A stretch of 13,059 nt of DNA from Candidatus Aminicenantota bacterium (lineage in GTDB: Bacteria > Acidobacteriota > Aminicenantia > Aminicenantales > Aminicenantaceae). The translations under genes and the position numbers were made by a program. This document shows positions 1-7,407 of this stretch, in pieces. The notes beneath the pieces were generated by a model. The model saw only the letters and a program-made list of their open reading frames with translations, was not told where the DNA came from and did not search any database. The DNA lies in the NCBI GenBank assembly GCA_004378665.1, contig SOIA01000326.1, positions 1 to 13,059 on the forward strand, in the 5' to 3' direction. How positions within the stretch are numbered: position 1 is the first letter of the stretch; each line of letters opens with the position of its first letter.

Positions 1-93
1 GGGAGTCTTCTCGGCCGTGTTGGGGCCAGGAGCGCAGCTCGAAAAAACAAATAGTAAAACAAAAATGATGCCCAGAATCGCTACTTTTTTCAT
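1..93 (-). CDS. Lipoprotein, N-terminal fragment (runs off the left edge)
   Basis: Reading the complement from the ATG at 91-93 gives 31 open codons to the window edge. They begin MKK, continue with a hydrophobic stretch (residues 4-17) and reach FSSC at residues 17-20, followed by APGPN. This is a lipoprotein signal peptide with a lipobox-like site, so Cys20 is the probable lipidated residue and the product should be anchored in the envelope. An SD-like AAAGGA (complement of 101-106) lies 7 bases upstream of the ATG and supports this start. The mature domain is outside the window, so its function cannot be told. The gene is divergent from the HAD gene at 440. Confidence 0.75.
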   Translation of the reverse strand, partial: MKKVAILGIIFVLLFVFSSCAPGPNTAEKTP

Positions 94-298
94 TCCTCTT
101 TCCTTTAAATAAAATATTCAGGTCGTCTCAAAAAAAACATCTTACTGAGAATTGTGAGAATGCATCGTTTCGCCCGCAATGACATTCTCTCCCAATGGAA
201 TTGATAAGAATTAAATATATAGAAAATTTTGTTCCTAAGCAAATCCACTCAACGCATTTATTTTTCTGGCTCGATCATCCGTCCCTTTTCCGTTAGAT

Positions 299-326
299 TT
301 GACATTCTGATTTTTCCTGATATAAA
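299..326 (+). promoter_or_regulatory. Candidate sigma70-type promoter for the HAD/adenylate kinase block
   Basis: A perfect TTGACA (299-304) is followed after 16 bases by TATAAA (321-326), 5 of 6 matches to the -10 consensus. Transcription would begin near 333 and leave a leader of about 105 bases before the HAD ATG at 440. This is one of the two best promoter matches in the window. It was found by eye; no score was computed. Confidence 0.55.
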
Positions 327-365
327 TCTTAGGAGTACATCCGAGAGCGACAGTCCACAATAAAA

Positions 366-437
366 ATGGAAATTCATTTTCCTGACGGCTCAAGACACAA
401 GAGTTACACTTTACATAGCTGGGAAGGGAGAAGATAA
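366..437 (+). other. Possible 23-codon upstream reading frame or leader peptide
   Basis: An ATG at 366-368 opens 23 codons ending in TAA at 435-437, two bases before the HAD ATG at 440. The peptide starts MEIHFPDGSRH and ends SWEGRR. It has no SD sequence of its own, and the HAD SD lies inside it. If translated, it would bring ribosomes to the HAD start. The IHFPDGS stretch faintly recalls the start of a TGS domain, but 23 residues are too few to call homology. It may well be chance. Confidence 0.2.
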
Positions 438-439
438 AA

Positions 440-1153
440 ATGATCAAAGCGATAACTTTTGACTGCTGGGATACTCTGATTGATGACGATGGCAGCAGGA
501 ATACTAAAAGGAAGGAATACTTTGCTTTTCTTTTGAAAAACAAGGGATTCACGGTGACAGAAGAAGAAGTTGATAGATTTTTTTCAAAAGAAGCTGAGCT
601 TTTCCAAAATTTCATCATCGATCACAGGAAAACTCAGAACAGCATGGCCAGAGTCAGGACTCTCTTGAAACTTGCCGGCCTCAATCTTTCCCATGATGAG
701 ATCAACAAAGCCGCGGATTACTGCGACAAAATTGCCCTGGAATTCCGTCCTCCGGTCATAGACGGGATAAAAGAAGCACTCGAAGTTCTAGTCAAAGAAT
801 ATCGAATGGCCGTCATCTGCAACACTGGCTGGCATTCGGCCAACACAGTCCGTAACCTTCTCGGGGATTATGATTTTCCTAAATATTTCTCCCATATGAC
901 CTTCTCGGATGATGCCGGTGTGGCCAAACCACACAAGCAGATATTTGAACAGACTCTGGCAAAACTGGGCGGCAGGCCGGAAGAGGCTGTCCATATCGGC
1001 GACTCTGAATACTCGGATATCGTCGGAGCCAGGGGGGCGAACATGCGGGCCATCCTGTTTGCCGGTGTCAACAAGAAATACAAGGATAACAACACAGCCG
1101 ACTTTACCATCAGCAGCTATGACAATCTCGCTGAAATCCTGGAAAAGATGTGA
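440..1153 (+). CDS. HAD-superfamily hydrolase (phosphatase-like)
   Basis: A 237-residue protein with all four haloacid dehalogenase motifs in order. Motif I is FDCWDTL, with nucleophile Asp8 and acid/base Asp11. Motif II is CNTG, with Thr129. Motif III is Lys163 in AKPHKQIF. Motif IV is IGDSEYSD, with Asp188 and Asp193 for magnesium. Residues 15-100 form a helical cap of the small C1 type. There is no signal peptide, so it should be cytosolic. HAD proteins of this layout remove phosphate from small molecules through a phospho-aspartate intermediate; the substrate cannot be read from the sequence. The SD AGGGAG at 425-430 supports the ATG at 440. The stop TGA (1151-1153) overlaps the next ATG, so it is probably co-translated with the adenylate-kinase-like gene, which hints at a nucleotide or sugar-phosphate substrate. 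Phosphoglycolate phosphatase, 5-prime nucleotidase and dehalogenase are all possible names. Confidence 0.88.
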   Translation: MIKAITFDCWDTLIDDDGSRNTKRKEYFAFLLKNKGFTVTEEEVDRFFSKEAELFQNFIIDHRKTQNSMARVRTLLKLAGLNLSHDEINKAADYCDKIALEFRPPVIDGIKEALEVLVKEYRMAVICNTGWHSANTVRNLLGDYDFPKYFSHMTFSDDAGVAKPHKQIFEQTLAKLGGRPEEAVHIGDSEYSDIVGARGANMRAILFAGVNKKYKDNNTADFTISSYDNLAEILEKM

Positions 1154-1950
1154 TGAAAAAGCATCCATGGAAAAACCTGGACAAACTCAAAAACGCTGTC
1201 AGAGGAAAAAAAATAATTCTTTTTGGACCTCCCGGCAGCGGAAAAGGTAACAGGTCTCGCGACCTTGAAGCCCTGGGTCTTGTTCATGTCTCTTCGGGCA
1301 TCGCATTAAGAGCGGCGGTAAAAGATGATCCGGAGTCAGACCTGTCAAAAAACGCCGCTTCCTACATGGAGCAAGGCGCACTCGTCCCGGATGAGATCAT
1401 TGTTCCCATCATAATGGAACATCTCAGCCAGGAAAAATGCCAGACAAACGGGTTTATCCTTGACGGATTCCCGCGAACTCAAGCTCAGGCAGAAGCCCTG
1501 TTTTCGAAAATCAAGATCGACCTCGCCCTTTACCTGGATGTTCCCCGGAAATTTTTAGTCTTTGGAATCATAGAAGGCAACAGGCGAGTATGTGTGGAGT
1601 GTGCCACAGGATACAGCGATTTTGACCTTCCTCATATAGAAGGTGTCTGCGATAAATGCGGTGGGAAACTCGTCACCCGAGCGGATGACCACATCGAAAC
1701 CATAGAAAAAAGATTGAAGCTCTATGACGAACAGACTAAACCTTTTCTTCCTTACATCAAAGTAAAAACAGCACTGGAAATTCTTCCCATCACATTGAGA
1801 GATGAAGAAGATATAGACGAGAAATACTTGAAGACATTAAAAGGTCAGGTGTATTGGGTAGAAACCGACCAGGGAGTCAAAGCCAGGATGCTGAATCTTG
1901 AAGGAATGAGAGAAAGACTCTATAATCTGCTGGCAGAAAAATTTTTGTAA
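1153..1950 (+). CDS. Adenylate-kinase-family nucleoside monophosphate kinase, divergent and C-terminally extended
   Basis: A 265-residue protein with the adenylate kinase fold. It has a P-loop GPPGSGKG (25-32), an NMP-binding SSG plus Arg53, the GFPRT motif (105-109), Arg144-Arg145, a zinc-type lid with Cys147, Cys150, Cys166 and Cys169, then RADD (176-179) and Arg187. Typical members use ATP to phosphorylate AMP and have about 210-220 residues. Two positions differ: the usual Thr after GKG is Asn33, and the Asp of the usual S-T-G-D motif is Ile50. There is also a tail of about 45-50 residues (about 217-265) that I do not recognise. Substrate choice may therefore differ from AMP, although the core arginines are kept. 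The ATG at 1153 overlaps the HAD TGA by one base; an in-frame GTG at 1150 is an alternative start one codon longer. No strong SD is seen, which fits translational coupling. A standard adk elsewhere in the genome is likely but not visible here. Confidence 0.82.
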   Translation: MKKHPWKNLDKLKNAVRGKKIILFGPPGSGKGNRSRDLEALGLVHVSSGIALRAAVKDDPESDLSKNAASYMEQGALVPDEIIVPIIMEHLSQEKCQTNGFILDGFPRTQAQAEALFSKIKIDLALYLDVPRKFLVFGIIEGNRRVCVECATGYSDFDLPHIEGVCDKCGGKLVTRADDHIETIEKRLKLYDEQTKPFLPYIKVKTALEILPITLRDEEDIDEKYLKTLKGQVYWVETDQGVKARMLNLEGMRERLYNLLAEKFL

Positions 1951-1985
1951 CAGCTTCGGCTCCTCAAACACGGTCAAGTGAACAC

Positions 1986-2642
1986 ATGAGCTGGAAACTC
2001 ATCACCATCATCATTGAAAAGCTTGGATTGGGATATCTGTTCAGGATCATTCACGGGGCATACTGCAACGCAAAGTATCCAGAGTACAATTTGTTCAAAG
2101 CTCTTGCATTAAAAAGCGGATTGCCCGGAAGTCCTGTGTTCAAGTTCACAACTGACGGGCAGGAAGTCACTCTCTTCCCGATGGGACAGCATCTCGACCA
2201 GCACGGAAGTGATGAGATCACTGACCTCTCCTCATTGAAATGGGACTTCGTGAAGCCTGATGGAAAAATCGCCTGGTTAACAAAGTTCCGTCTTTATGAA
2301 AGACTGTATCTCTCAGAATTCGTGAAAGAAGGCCCTGTCCGAATTCATTCTCTCCCCAACGCAAAACGCCTGGCTGTCGGAGGAGGCCGCAACAGGATGC
2401 TGGCCCTGATGAAGCTGGGGTTCAGGAACGCCAGACAGTTTAAACAGGCCGAATGGGATGAGGCAGGTCAAAGATACGTGAACGGAGACATCACCATCAA
2501 TTATCCCGGAAAACCAGTCTGGGATGATATCCCCCCCGACACATCCAAACAGGGATGGGTGGATAAGACCAAAAGATGGGATGATGCTTATCAACAGGGG
2601 CTGAGGCTGACCCTGGGGGAAGTCTTTAAAGCCCTTTTCTAA
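1986..2642 (+). CDS. Hypothetical protein with a ParB-like GGGRNRMLAL motif
   Basis: A 218-residue protein I do not recognise. The N-terminus (5-22) is hydrophobic to amphipathic, not a clear signal peptide, and could be a helix lying on a membrane. The middle (about 117-146) reads IHSLPNAKRLAVGGG then RNRMLALMKLG. This resembles the segment of ParB/sulfiredoxin-fold proteins in which a G-x-x-R-x-x-A-L pattern binds nucleotide or phosphate; the likeness is to that segment only. The C-terminal third is rich in Trp, Asp and Pro (PVWDDIPPD, RWDDAY). It starts 35 bases after the adenylate-kinase-like gene on the same strand, so it is probably in the same operon. No good SD precedes the ATG, but no better in-frame start is evident. 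Function unknown; a phosphate-binding enzyme role is a guess. Confidence 0.65.
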   Translation: MSWKLITIIIEKLGLGYLFRIIHGAYCNAKYPEYNLFKALALKSGLPGSPVFKFTTDGQEVTLFPMGQHLDQHGSDEITDLSSLKWDFVKPDGKIAWLTKFRLYERLYLSEFVKEGPVRIHSLPNAKRLAVGGGRNRMLALMKLGFRNARQFKQAEWDEAGQRYVNGDITINYPGKPVWDDIPPDTSKQGWVDKTKRWDDAYQQGLRLTLGEVFKALF

Positions 2643-2698
2643 GGACCGGCATGTCTATGACTGGACAATTCTCAAACCCGCAGATATCATGAAATGAA

Positions 2699-2728
2699 TG
2701 GACAATCCAAAAGGATTACTGATATTAA
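2699..2728 (+). promoter_or_regulatory. Candidate promoter for the FAD oxidoreductase gene
   Basis: TGGACA (2699-2704, 5 of 6 matches) and TATTAA (2723-2728, 4 of 6) are 18 bases apart in the 131-base gap before the oxidoreductase. The octamer TGGACAAT occurs twice in this gap, once at this -35 and once about 38 bases upstream. Just downstream, TGAT/ATCA half-sites repeat, including TGATTATCA, and could be a regulator site. The match is modest and judged by eye. Confidence 0.3.
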
Positions 2729-2773
2729 TCAATGAATGATTATCAATCTTATCTACGAAAATAAGGAGGAGCG

Positions 2774-4414
2774 ATGTCCGATAATATCATGGAAAGAAGA
2801 GATTTCCTGAAAACACTTTTGGGAGGTTTATCCTTAGCGGCTCTCAATTGGGAAGCTTTCCCGAAGGGCACTCAAGAAAGCAAAGGAACAAATGATTTTG
2901 ATGCTGTGGTCATCGGCGCTGGCCTTGGCGGGTTGAGCTGCGCCGCGGCCTTTGCCAGGCAGGGATTCAAGGCCTTGGTTCTCGAGCATCACAGCAAGCC
3001 CGGAGGATACGCGACGACCTTCAAGCGAAAAGGATTTGTCTTCGATGTCTCCCTGCATTCCACAACTGTCGAGGAACGAAATGGAGTTCATAACCTGATA
3101 CCGGGTTTCCCCGAGATCAAGGATATCGAATTTGTGCCTCATCCTGACCTCTACCGGCTTATCTTGCCCGACTATGACATTCGTGTTCCACACAAAAACC
3201 TCCCGGGCTACATCGAAATCTTGATAAATCACTTCCCTGATGAAAAGGAAGGTATCCAGGGTATCTTCGACGACATGAAAGGCCTGACCAAAGACATCCA
3301 AAAAATATCCGAAGCCCGAGGTCAGGTCAACATGATGACCTTTCGTCAAGACTATCCCTATCTATCACAGAGCGTCAATCAAACATGGGGGCAGATGCTG
3401 GATGCCCGGGTGAAAAACACCAAACTCAAATTCATCATTTCTGGCCTCTGGGGCTATTATGGGCTGCCGCCATCGAAACTGGCCAGTCTTTACTACGCCA
3501 TGCCCACGATAGGCTATCTCCAGGAAGGGGGATATTATCCTGTAGGAAAATCCCAAAAAATCAGCGACGCACTGATGAAATTCATCGAAGAGAGAGGCGG
3601 CAAGGTCATGCTCAGGACTGGAGTCGAAAAAATCCTGGTCAAAGACCACTCCGCCTACGGAGTGAAAACAGCCGACGGTCAGGAATTCACAGGAAAAGTC
3701 GTTGTCTCGAACGCGAATGCCTATGATACCTTCCACTCCATGATGGAGGAGGATGACCACTTGAAAAGTTATCTGGACAGGATGGACACGTTCACAGCCA
3801 GCCTCTCGACTTTCCAGGTGTTCCTGGGGTTGAAAAAAGACCTGGTTAATAAGGTCGGTATCAAAGACACCGAAATCTTTTACGAGACTGATTACGACAT
3901 AGAAGCCAGTTACAAAGATGCCCTCAACGCGGATATGGAAAATCAGGGTTTTGGGCTCACACTGTATGACAATCTCTACAAAGGTTATTCCCCTGAAGGC
4001 AAAAACACACTGAACATCCTCAATCTCCAGGGTTACAGTCACTGGGAAAAATATGAATCCGATTACTTCCAGGGAAAGAAAAAGGCTTACCGGAAGGAGA
4101 AAGAGCGGATGGCGGACATTCTGATCGACAAAATTGAAGAAACTCTTCTTCCAGGGCTTAGAAAAGCGATCGAGGTCAAAGAAATCGGGACTCCTTTGAC
4201 TAACGTGCGGTACACGAAAAATTATCGCGGCGCGATCTACGGATGGGACCAGACCCTGGACAACTCCATTCCCAGACGGCTTCCGCACAAGACACCGATT
4301 CAAAACCTTTATCTTGCCGGAGGCTGGACTCAACCCGGAGGCGGTTACGCCGCTGTCATCCCGAGCGGACTGGAATGCTTCGGAGAAATTATGCAAGAAT
4401 GGAAGGGAAAATAA
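2774..4414 (+). CDS. Tat-exported FAD-dependent oxidoreductase, phytoene desaturase / carotenoid isomerase-like
   Basis: A 546-residue flavoprotein. Residues 7-13 read ERRDFLK, a twin-arginine motif, followed by the hydrophobic stretch LLGGLSLAAL, so export of the folded protein by the Tat pathway is expected; no clean signal-peptidase site is obvious. An N-terminal dinucleotide fold follows: VVIGAGLGGL (Gly48, Gly50, Gly53), acidic Glu71 at the end of the second strand, then SKPGGYATTF. The last 36 residues hold the matching FAD-closing motif NLYLAGGWTQPGGGY. Overall layout and length match the phytoene desaturase, carotenoid isomerase and retinol saturase group. Members oxidise, reduce or isomerise polyene lipids; the substrate here is unknown, and no carotenoid genes are nearby. 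A strong SD (AAGGAGGA, 2763-2770) and a candidate promoter in front suggest it can be expressed separately. A 343-residue open frame on the opposite strand (3365-4396) is taken as a shadow. A 76-base gap separates it from the convergent kinase gene. Confidence 0.87.
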   Translation: MSDNIMERRDFLKTLLGGLSLAALNWEAFPKGTQESKGTNDFDAVVIGAGLGGLSCAAAFARQGFKALVLEHHSKPGGYATTFKRKGFVFDVSLHSTTVEERNGVHNLIPGFPEIKDIEFVPHPDLYRLILPDYDIRVPHKNLPGYIEILINHFPDEKEGIQGIFDDMKGLTKDIQKISEARGQVNMMTFRQDYPYLSQSVNQTWGQMLDARVKNTKLKFIISGLWGYYGLPPSKLASLYYAMPTIGYLQEGGYYPVGKSQKISDALMKFIEERGGKVMLRTGVEKILVKDHSAYGVKTADGQEFTGKVVVSNANAYDTFHSMMEEDDHLKSYLDRMDTFTASLSTFQVFLGLKKDLVNKVGIKDTEIFYETDYDIEASYKDALNADMENQGFGLTLYDNLYKGYSPEGKNTLNILNLQGYSHWEKYESDYFQGKKKAYRKEKERMADILIDKIEETLLPGLRKAIEVKEIGTPLTNVRYTKNYRGAIYGWDQTLDNSIPRRLPHKTPIQNLYLAGGWTQPGGGYAAVIPSGLECFGEIMQEWKGK

Positions 4415-4490
4415 CTGAACGGAAAAATGAGAAAATAGAATGCGATTTGTTCAAAAGAGAAGGGCGCAAAGATTACTCTAAAGGCCAGTG

Positions 4491-7277
4491 CTACTGGTTC
4501 GGCCAGAGCAATTCCTGAAAGGGAGGGTACTCACGGAGAGGTTCTAAATCCATGTCCCGATGCAGATAAGCGCCATAAGGCCGGCCTTGAGCGAAAGCTT
4601 CCCGAAGGAGTTCCACAGCCTGTTCTTGTTCGCCAAGGAGAGAGGCGATACAGGCTCGTGAATAGGTATGGTCTCCATAAAGATAAGGCTGCTCAACGCC
4701 AGTTAATCCTTCTGAAATTTTGAGAGCTTCTTTTTCATTTCCCCTGCGAGCGGCCAGTCTTCCCAGAAATCCTTTGTATTCGATGTTATCAGGAAATTCC
4801 TCACTCAATTCTTTGAAAAGCGTCTGAGCGTTCTCCCATTGTTCGGCCACATAGAACGCATATGCAAGGCTGGAGCGTTGTTTTTCGGAGGGTGCGTCCT
4901 CATTGATTCGACTTTGAGACCAGATGACAGCGCGGTTCGCTATCTCTTTGGATTCATTCAAATAGCCATGAGCACGCAGTTCCTGAGCCGCTTCGAGCAT
5001 GATATATCCTGGAGCTTCGGGCTGCTGAGTCATGGCCATGCTTTCATCAATCACCCCTAAGACTTCCTGTATTCTTCCCAGCGCCGCAAGAGCACGAACT
5101 CTGCTTACACAGAGAGTGACATTGTCTGGAAAGTGAGCCAGACCCTTACTGACTTCTTCCAGCTCCTTCAAATACTCTCCCCGCATGTGGTGCGCTTCCG
5201 CAAGCACATCAAAGCGCCATGCTCCGACTTCGGAACTGTTCACAAACTCAGGAATGATTATTTTCGCAAATGTATCGACAGTTTCCTGAGGGCGATTGAG
5301 CCGGACAGCCTCCAAGCCTATAAGACAATTGAGGAGGTAATCTTCGGGAGCCAGCGTTTCTGCTTGACGGAAGAATTTCAATCCCTCTGCATAATCCCCC
5401 TGAAGCTTGGCTATAAAACCATCCAGCAGATAACGCTCAAAAAGGTCTAATCGTTCCCGTCTTTCATCAGCCAGGCCGACCATGGATTCCGCCTTGGCGA
5501 AATCTTCCTGGTGGCTGTAGATTACAGCCATGCGGATGCACGGAGCCGGGAATTCCGGATCTGTTTCGACTGAGTTCTCAAAATGAGTCAGCGCCTGCGA
5601 AAAATCCTGATCAAATGCTTCCATGCCGCTCAAATATTCCTGATAGGCATCAAAAAGAGGTGGCTGCAAGATCCGACGCGTTTGGCTGGGAATCTGACTG
5701 AAGTAAATCGCAAGAGTTCCCATGATTCTCTGACGGAGCGTCTCGATGATCTCCATCGGCAATTCCGCCGGCCCATTGACAGGCTCGAGCTGATGGATGG
5801 ATTTTCCTTTACCCGCATCTATGATATCGGCGTCGAATCGAAGTATTCCTCCTGTTATCGCATAGGAGCCATAAATAACCGTCCCTGCTTCTGTTTTTTC
5901 AGCCAAGTCACGAAGGTGCGACATCTTCAGACTTCCCCCTGTTTCAACACCGCTCGACCGCAAGGACTCTATCGTTTCACTGACAGAGACAGCTTCCCCC
6001 TCCTCAATCTGTGAAAGGCTCTGGGTGATCCAATCAGCCGCCACGGGTCCATAAGAATCAAGAGATTCATCGCCGGTCTGATTTTCAAAGATCGCCACAA
6101 CGAATTTGTTGGGATTCACATCCAGCCCTTTCTTGCCCAAAGGTATTAAAAGAACAATGAGTGCGGCCAACAGGAGAAAAGCAGGGATTAAAAACCTCCT
6201 CCAAGTGAATGTCAAAGTTATCTGCTTTGTTGTTGTCGACTTTTTCTTTGGCAGAATCTGTGTCGTTGTCGGGAGGTTTTCTTCTATACTTTCCAACTCT
6301 TCCAAAAGCTCTACTGCGCTTTGAAATCTTTTTTCTTTATCTTTCTCCATACATTTCAAAACCAGAAGGGCAAGTTCTTCGGGTATCTGGTCGTTGAATT
6401 CCCTCGGATCTTTAGGTTTTTCCGTCTTATGCTTGAAGATTATACTTATGGGAGATTTGCCTTTGAAGGGAACTCTTCCGGTCAGCATCTCAAAGAGGAT
6501 TGTTCCCAGCGCGTAAACATCTGTCCGCTGGTCCACCTCTTTCCCCTCCACTTGCTCTGGAGACATATACTCTGGCGTGCCGATGACCATCCCGTCCGCC
6601 GTTATGCCTTCTCCCTTGACTGTGCGGGCTATCCCGAAATCCATGATGCGAGCGTTTCCATTGCTGTCAATCATGATGTTTTGAGGCTTTAAATCACGAT
6701 GGATCACTCCTGACTTGTGGGCCTCAGCCAATCCCTTACACAATTGCTTGGCTATGGATATGGCTTTCCCCGAATTCAAGGGGCCCATTCGTATTATTGA
6801 ATTTTTTAGATCCTCACCAGGCACAAATTCCATGGTGATGTAATGAGTCCCCTGCTCCTCGCTGAGGTCATACATCCGGCAGATGTTCCTGTGGGAAACT
6901 TTTCGGGCGAGCTTCAGTTCATTGCTGAATCTATCAATAGTACTGGGGTCCGATGCCGTCTCCATGTTGATGAGCTTTAAAGCGATCTTCTCGTTGATCT
7001 TTTTATCCAGGACTTTGTAGATACTGCCCATTCCGCCTTGTCCCAGCTCTTCTATCACCTGGTATCGTCCTGCGAAAGTACTTCCCGTAGTCAGCTCTTT
7101 GGTTGATACGCTGGTGGATTTGATTGTCTTAGTCTGAGAAACATAGGCCTTTTTTTTGGAGGCTCTCTTCTTTATAGCTTTCTTTTTTGCCGCAACTTTA
7201 TAAATTAATCTGGTCCCACATTTGCTGCAAAAATGGCTTTTTACAGGGTTTTTTAAACCACACTTAGTGCATTTCAT
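4491..7277 (-). CDS. Membrane Ser/Thr protein kinase: zinc ribbon, kinase, TM, TolB-like domain, TPR repeats
   Basis: A 928-residue multidomain protein. Residues 3-20 form a four-cysteine zinc ribbon (Cys3, Cys6, Cys17, Cys20), followed by a Lys/Arg-rich linker (31-45). A Hanks-type kinase domain spans about 72-330: glycine loop GQGGMG (79-84), Lys101, Glu120, catalytic HRD with Asp195 and Asn200, DFG (213-215), and SPE in place of APE (239-241). All catalytic residues are present, so it should be active. A Thr-rich linker and one membrane segment (about 362-380) follow. Residues about 391-520 (FVVAIFENQTGDESLDSYG...) resemble the TolB-N/FlgO-like domain often found between such kinases and TPRs. 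The rest (about 535-910) is helical TPR-type repeats. The kinase should face the cytoplasm, with the C-terminal half outside the membrane as a possible sensor or scaffold. A modest SD (AAAGGA, complement of 7288-7293) sits 10 bases before the ATG. Its target is unknown. Confidence 0.9.
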   Translation of the reverse strand: MKCTKCGLKNPVKSHFCSKCGTRLIYKVAAKKKAIKKRASKKKAYVSQTKTIKSTSVSTKELTTGSTFAGRYQVIEELGQGGMGSIYKVLDKKINEKIALKLINMETASDPSTIDRFSNELKLARKVSHRNICRMYDLSEEQGTHYITMEFVPGEDLKNSIIRMGPLNSGKAISIAKQLCKGLAEAHKSGVIHRDLKPQNIMIDSNGNARIMDFGIARTVKGEGITADGMVIGTPEYMSPEQVEGKEVDQRTDVYALGTILFEMLTGRVPFKGKSPISIIFKHKTEKPKDPREFNDQIPEELALLVLKCMEKDKEKRFQSAVELLEELESIEENLPTTTQILPKKKSTTTKQITLTFTWRRFLIPAFLLLAALIVLLIPLGKKGLDVNPNKFVVAIFENQTGDESLDSYGPVAADWITQSLSQIEEGEAVSVSETIESLRSSGVETGGSLKMSHLRDLAEKTEAGTVIYGSYAITGGILRFDADIIDAGKGKSIHQLEPVNGPAELPMEIIETLRQRIMGTLAIYFSQIPSQTRRILQPPLFDAYQEYLSGMEAFDQDFSQALTHFENSVETDPEFPAPCIRMAVIYSHQEDFAKAESMVGLADERRERLDLFERYLLDGFIAKLQGDYAEGLKFFRQAETLAPEDYLLNCLIGLEAVRLNRPQETVDTFAKIIIPEFVNSSEVGAWRFDVLAEAHHMRGEYLKELEEVSKGLAHFPDNVTLCVSRVRALAALGRIQEVLGVIDESMAMTQQPEAPGYIMLEAAQELRAHGYLNESKEIANRAVIWSQSRINEDAPSEKQRSSLAYAFYVAEQWENAQTLFKELSEEFPDNIEYKGFLGRLAARRGNEKEALKISEGLTGVEQPYLYGDHTYSRACIASLLGEQEQAVELLREAFAQGRPYGAYLHRDMDLEPLREYPPFQELLWPNQ

Positions 7278-7336
7278 GAATCAATATTCCTTTGGCAGAG
7301 CATAGGGTTACTACACACCTCTTTTTAGGTAAGCAA

Positions 7337-7365
7337 AGAATATGGATGCCGAATCGAAAAGTAAA
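7337..7365 (-). promoter_or_regulatory. Candidate promoter for the kinase gene
   Basis: On the minus strand, TTTACT (complement of 7360-7365) and TATTCT (complement of 7337-7342) are exactly 17 bases apart; each matches the consensus at 4 of 6 positions. The transcript would have a leader of about 50 bases before the ATG at 7277. Weak by sequence, but well placed. Confidence 0.3.
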
Positions 7366-7374
7366 TAGCCTTAT

Positions 7375-7407
7375 AAGGTGATTCATGGGGTGATTTTCTA
7401 TCACCTT
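7375..7407. repeat. Nested inverted repeat (AAGGTGAT ... ATCACCTT) upstream of the kinase promoter
   Basis: AAGGTGAT (7375-7382) is the perfect complement of ATCACCTT (7400-7407). A second copy, GGTGAT (7389-7394), lies between them and pairs with the same right arm, so two alternative stems share one arm: a long-loop 8-bp stem or a tight GGTGAT-TTTCT-ATCACC hairpin. It sits about 10 bases upstream of the candidate kinase -35. An operator for a dimeric repressor is one reading. On the plus strand the tight hairpin is followed by TTTTA, weakly terminator-like, but no plus-strand gene ends nearby. Confidence 0.45.

Larger units (their letters stand above)
94..439. other. Divergent intergenic region between the lipoprotein and the HAD gene
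   Basis: These 346 AT-rich bases carry a good plus-strand promoter match (299-326), a 23-codon open frame (366-437) ending just before the HAD start, and the HAD SD (AGGGAG at 425-430, 9 bases before the ATG). A perfect 7-bp inverted repeat, GAGAATG at 156-162 and CATTCTC at 183-189, lies on the lipoprotein side and could be an operator or chance. I saw no clear sigma70 match for the minus-strand lipoprotein and no RNA gene. A 127-residue minus-strand reading frame at 235-618 lies largely over the HAD gene and shows no protein-like features. Confidence 0.6.

Noticed and set aside
235..618. 127-residue minus-strand frame over the leader and start of the HAD gene
   Set aside because: It overlaps a well-supported gene, has no SD and no protein-like pattern.
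2732..2764. Ten-residue frame just before the oxidoreductase SD
   Set aside because: Very short, with no SD of its own and no recognisable attenuation features; likely chance.
3365..4396. 343-residue open frame on the minus strand
   Set aside because: It lies opposite the FAD oxidoreductase, whose motifs are clear on the plus strand. The frame has no recognisable motif and is rich in Phe and Val, as antisense shadows often are.
4481..4500. Hairpin CCAGT-GCT-ACTGG at the end of the kinase gene as a terminator
   Set aside because: The stem is only 5 bp, it overlaps the kinase stop codon and it has no T-tract on either strand.
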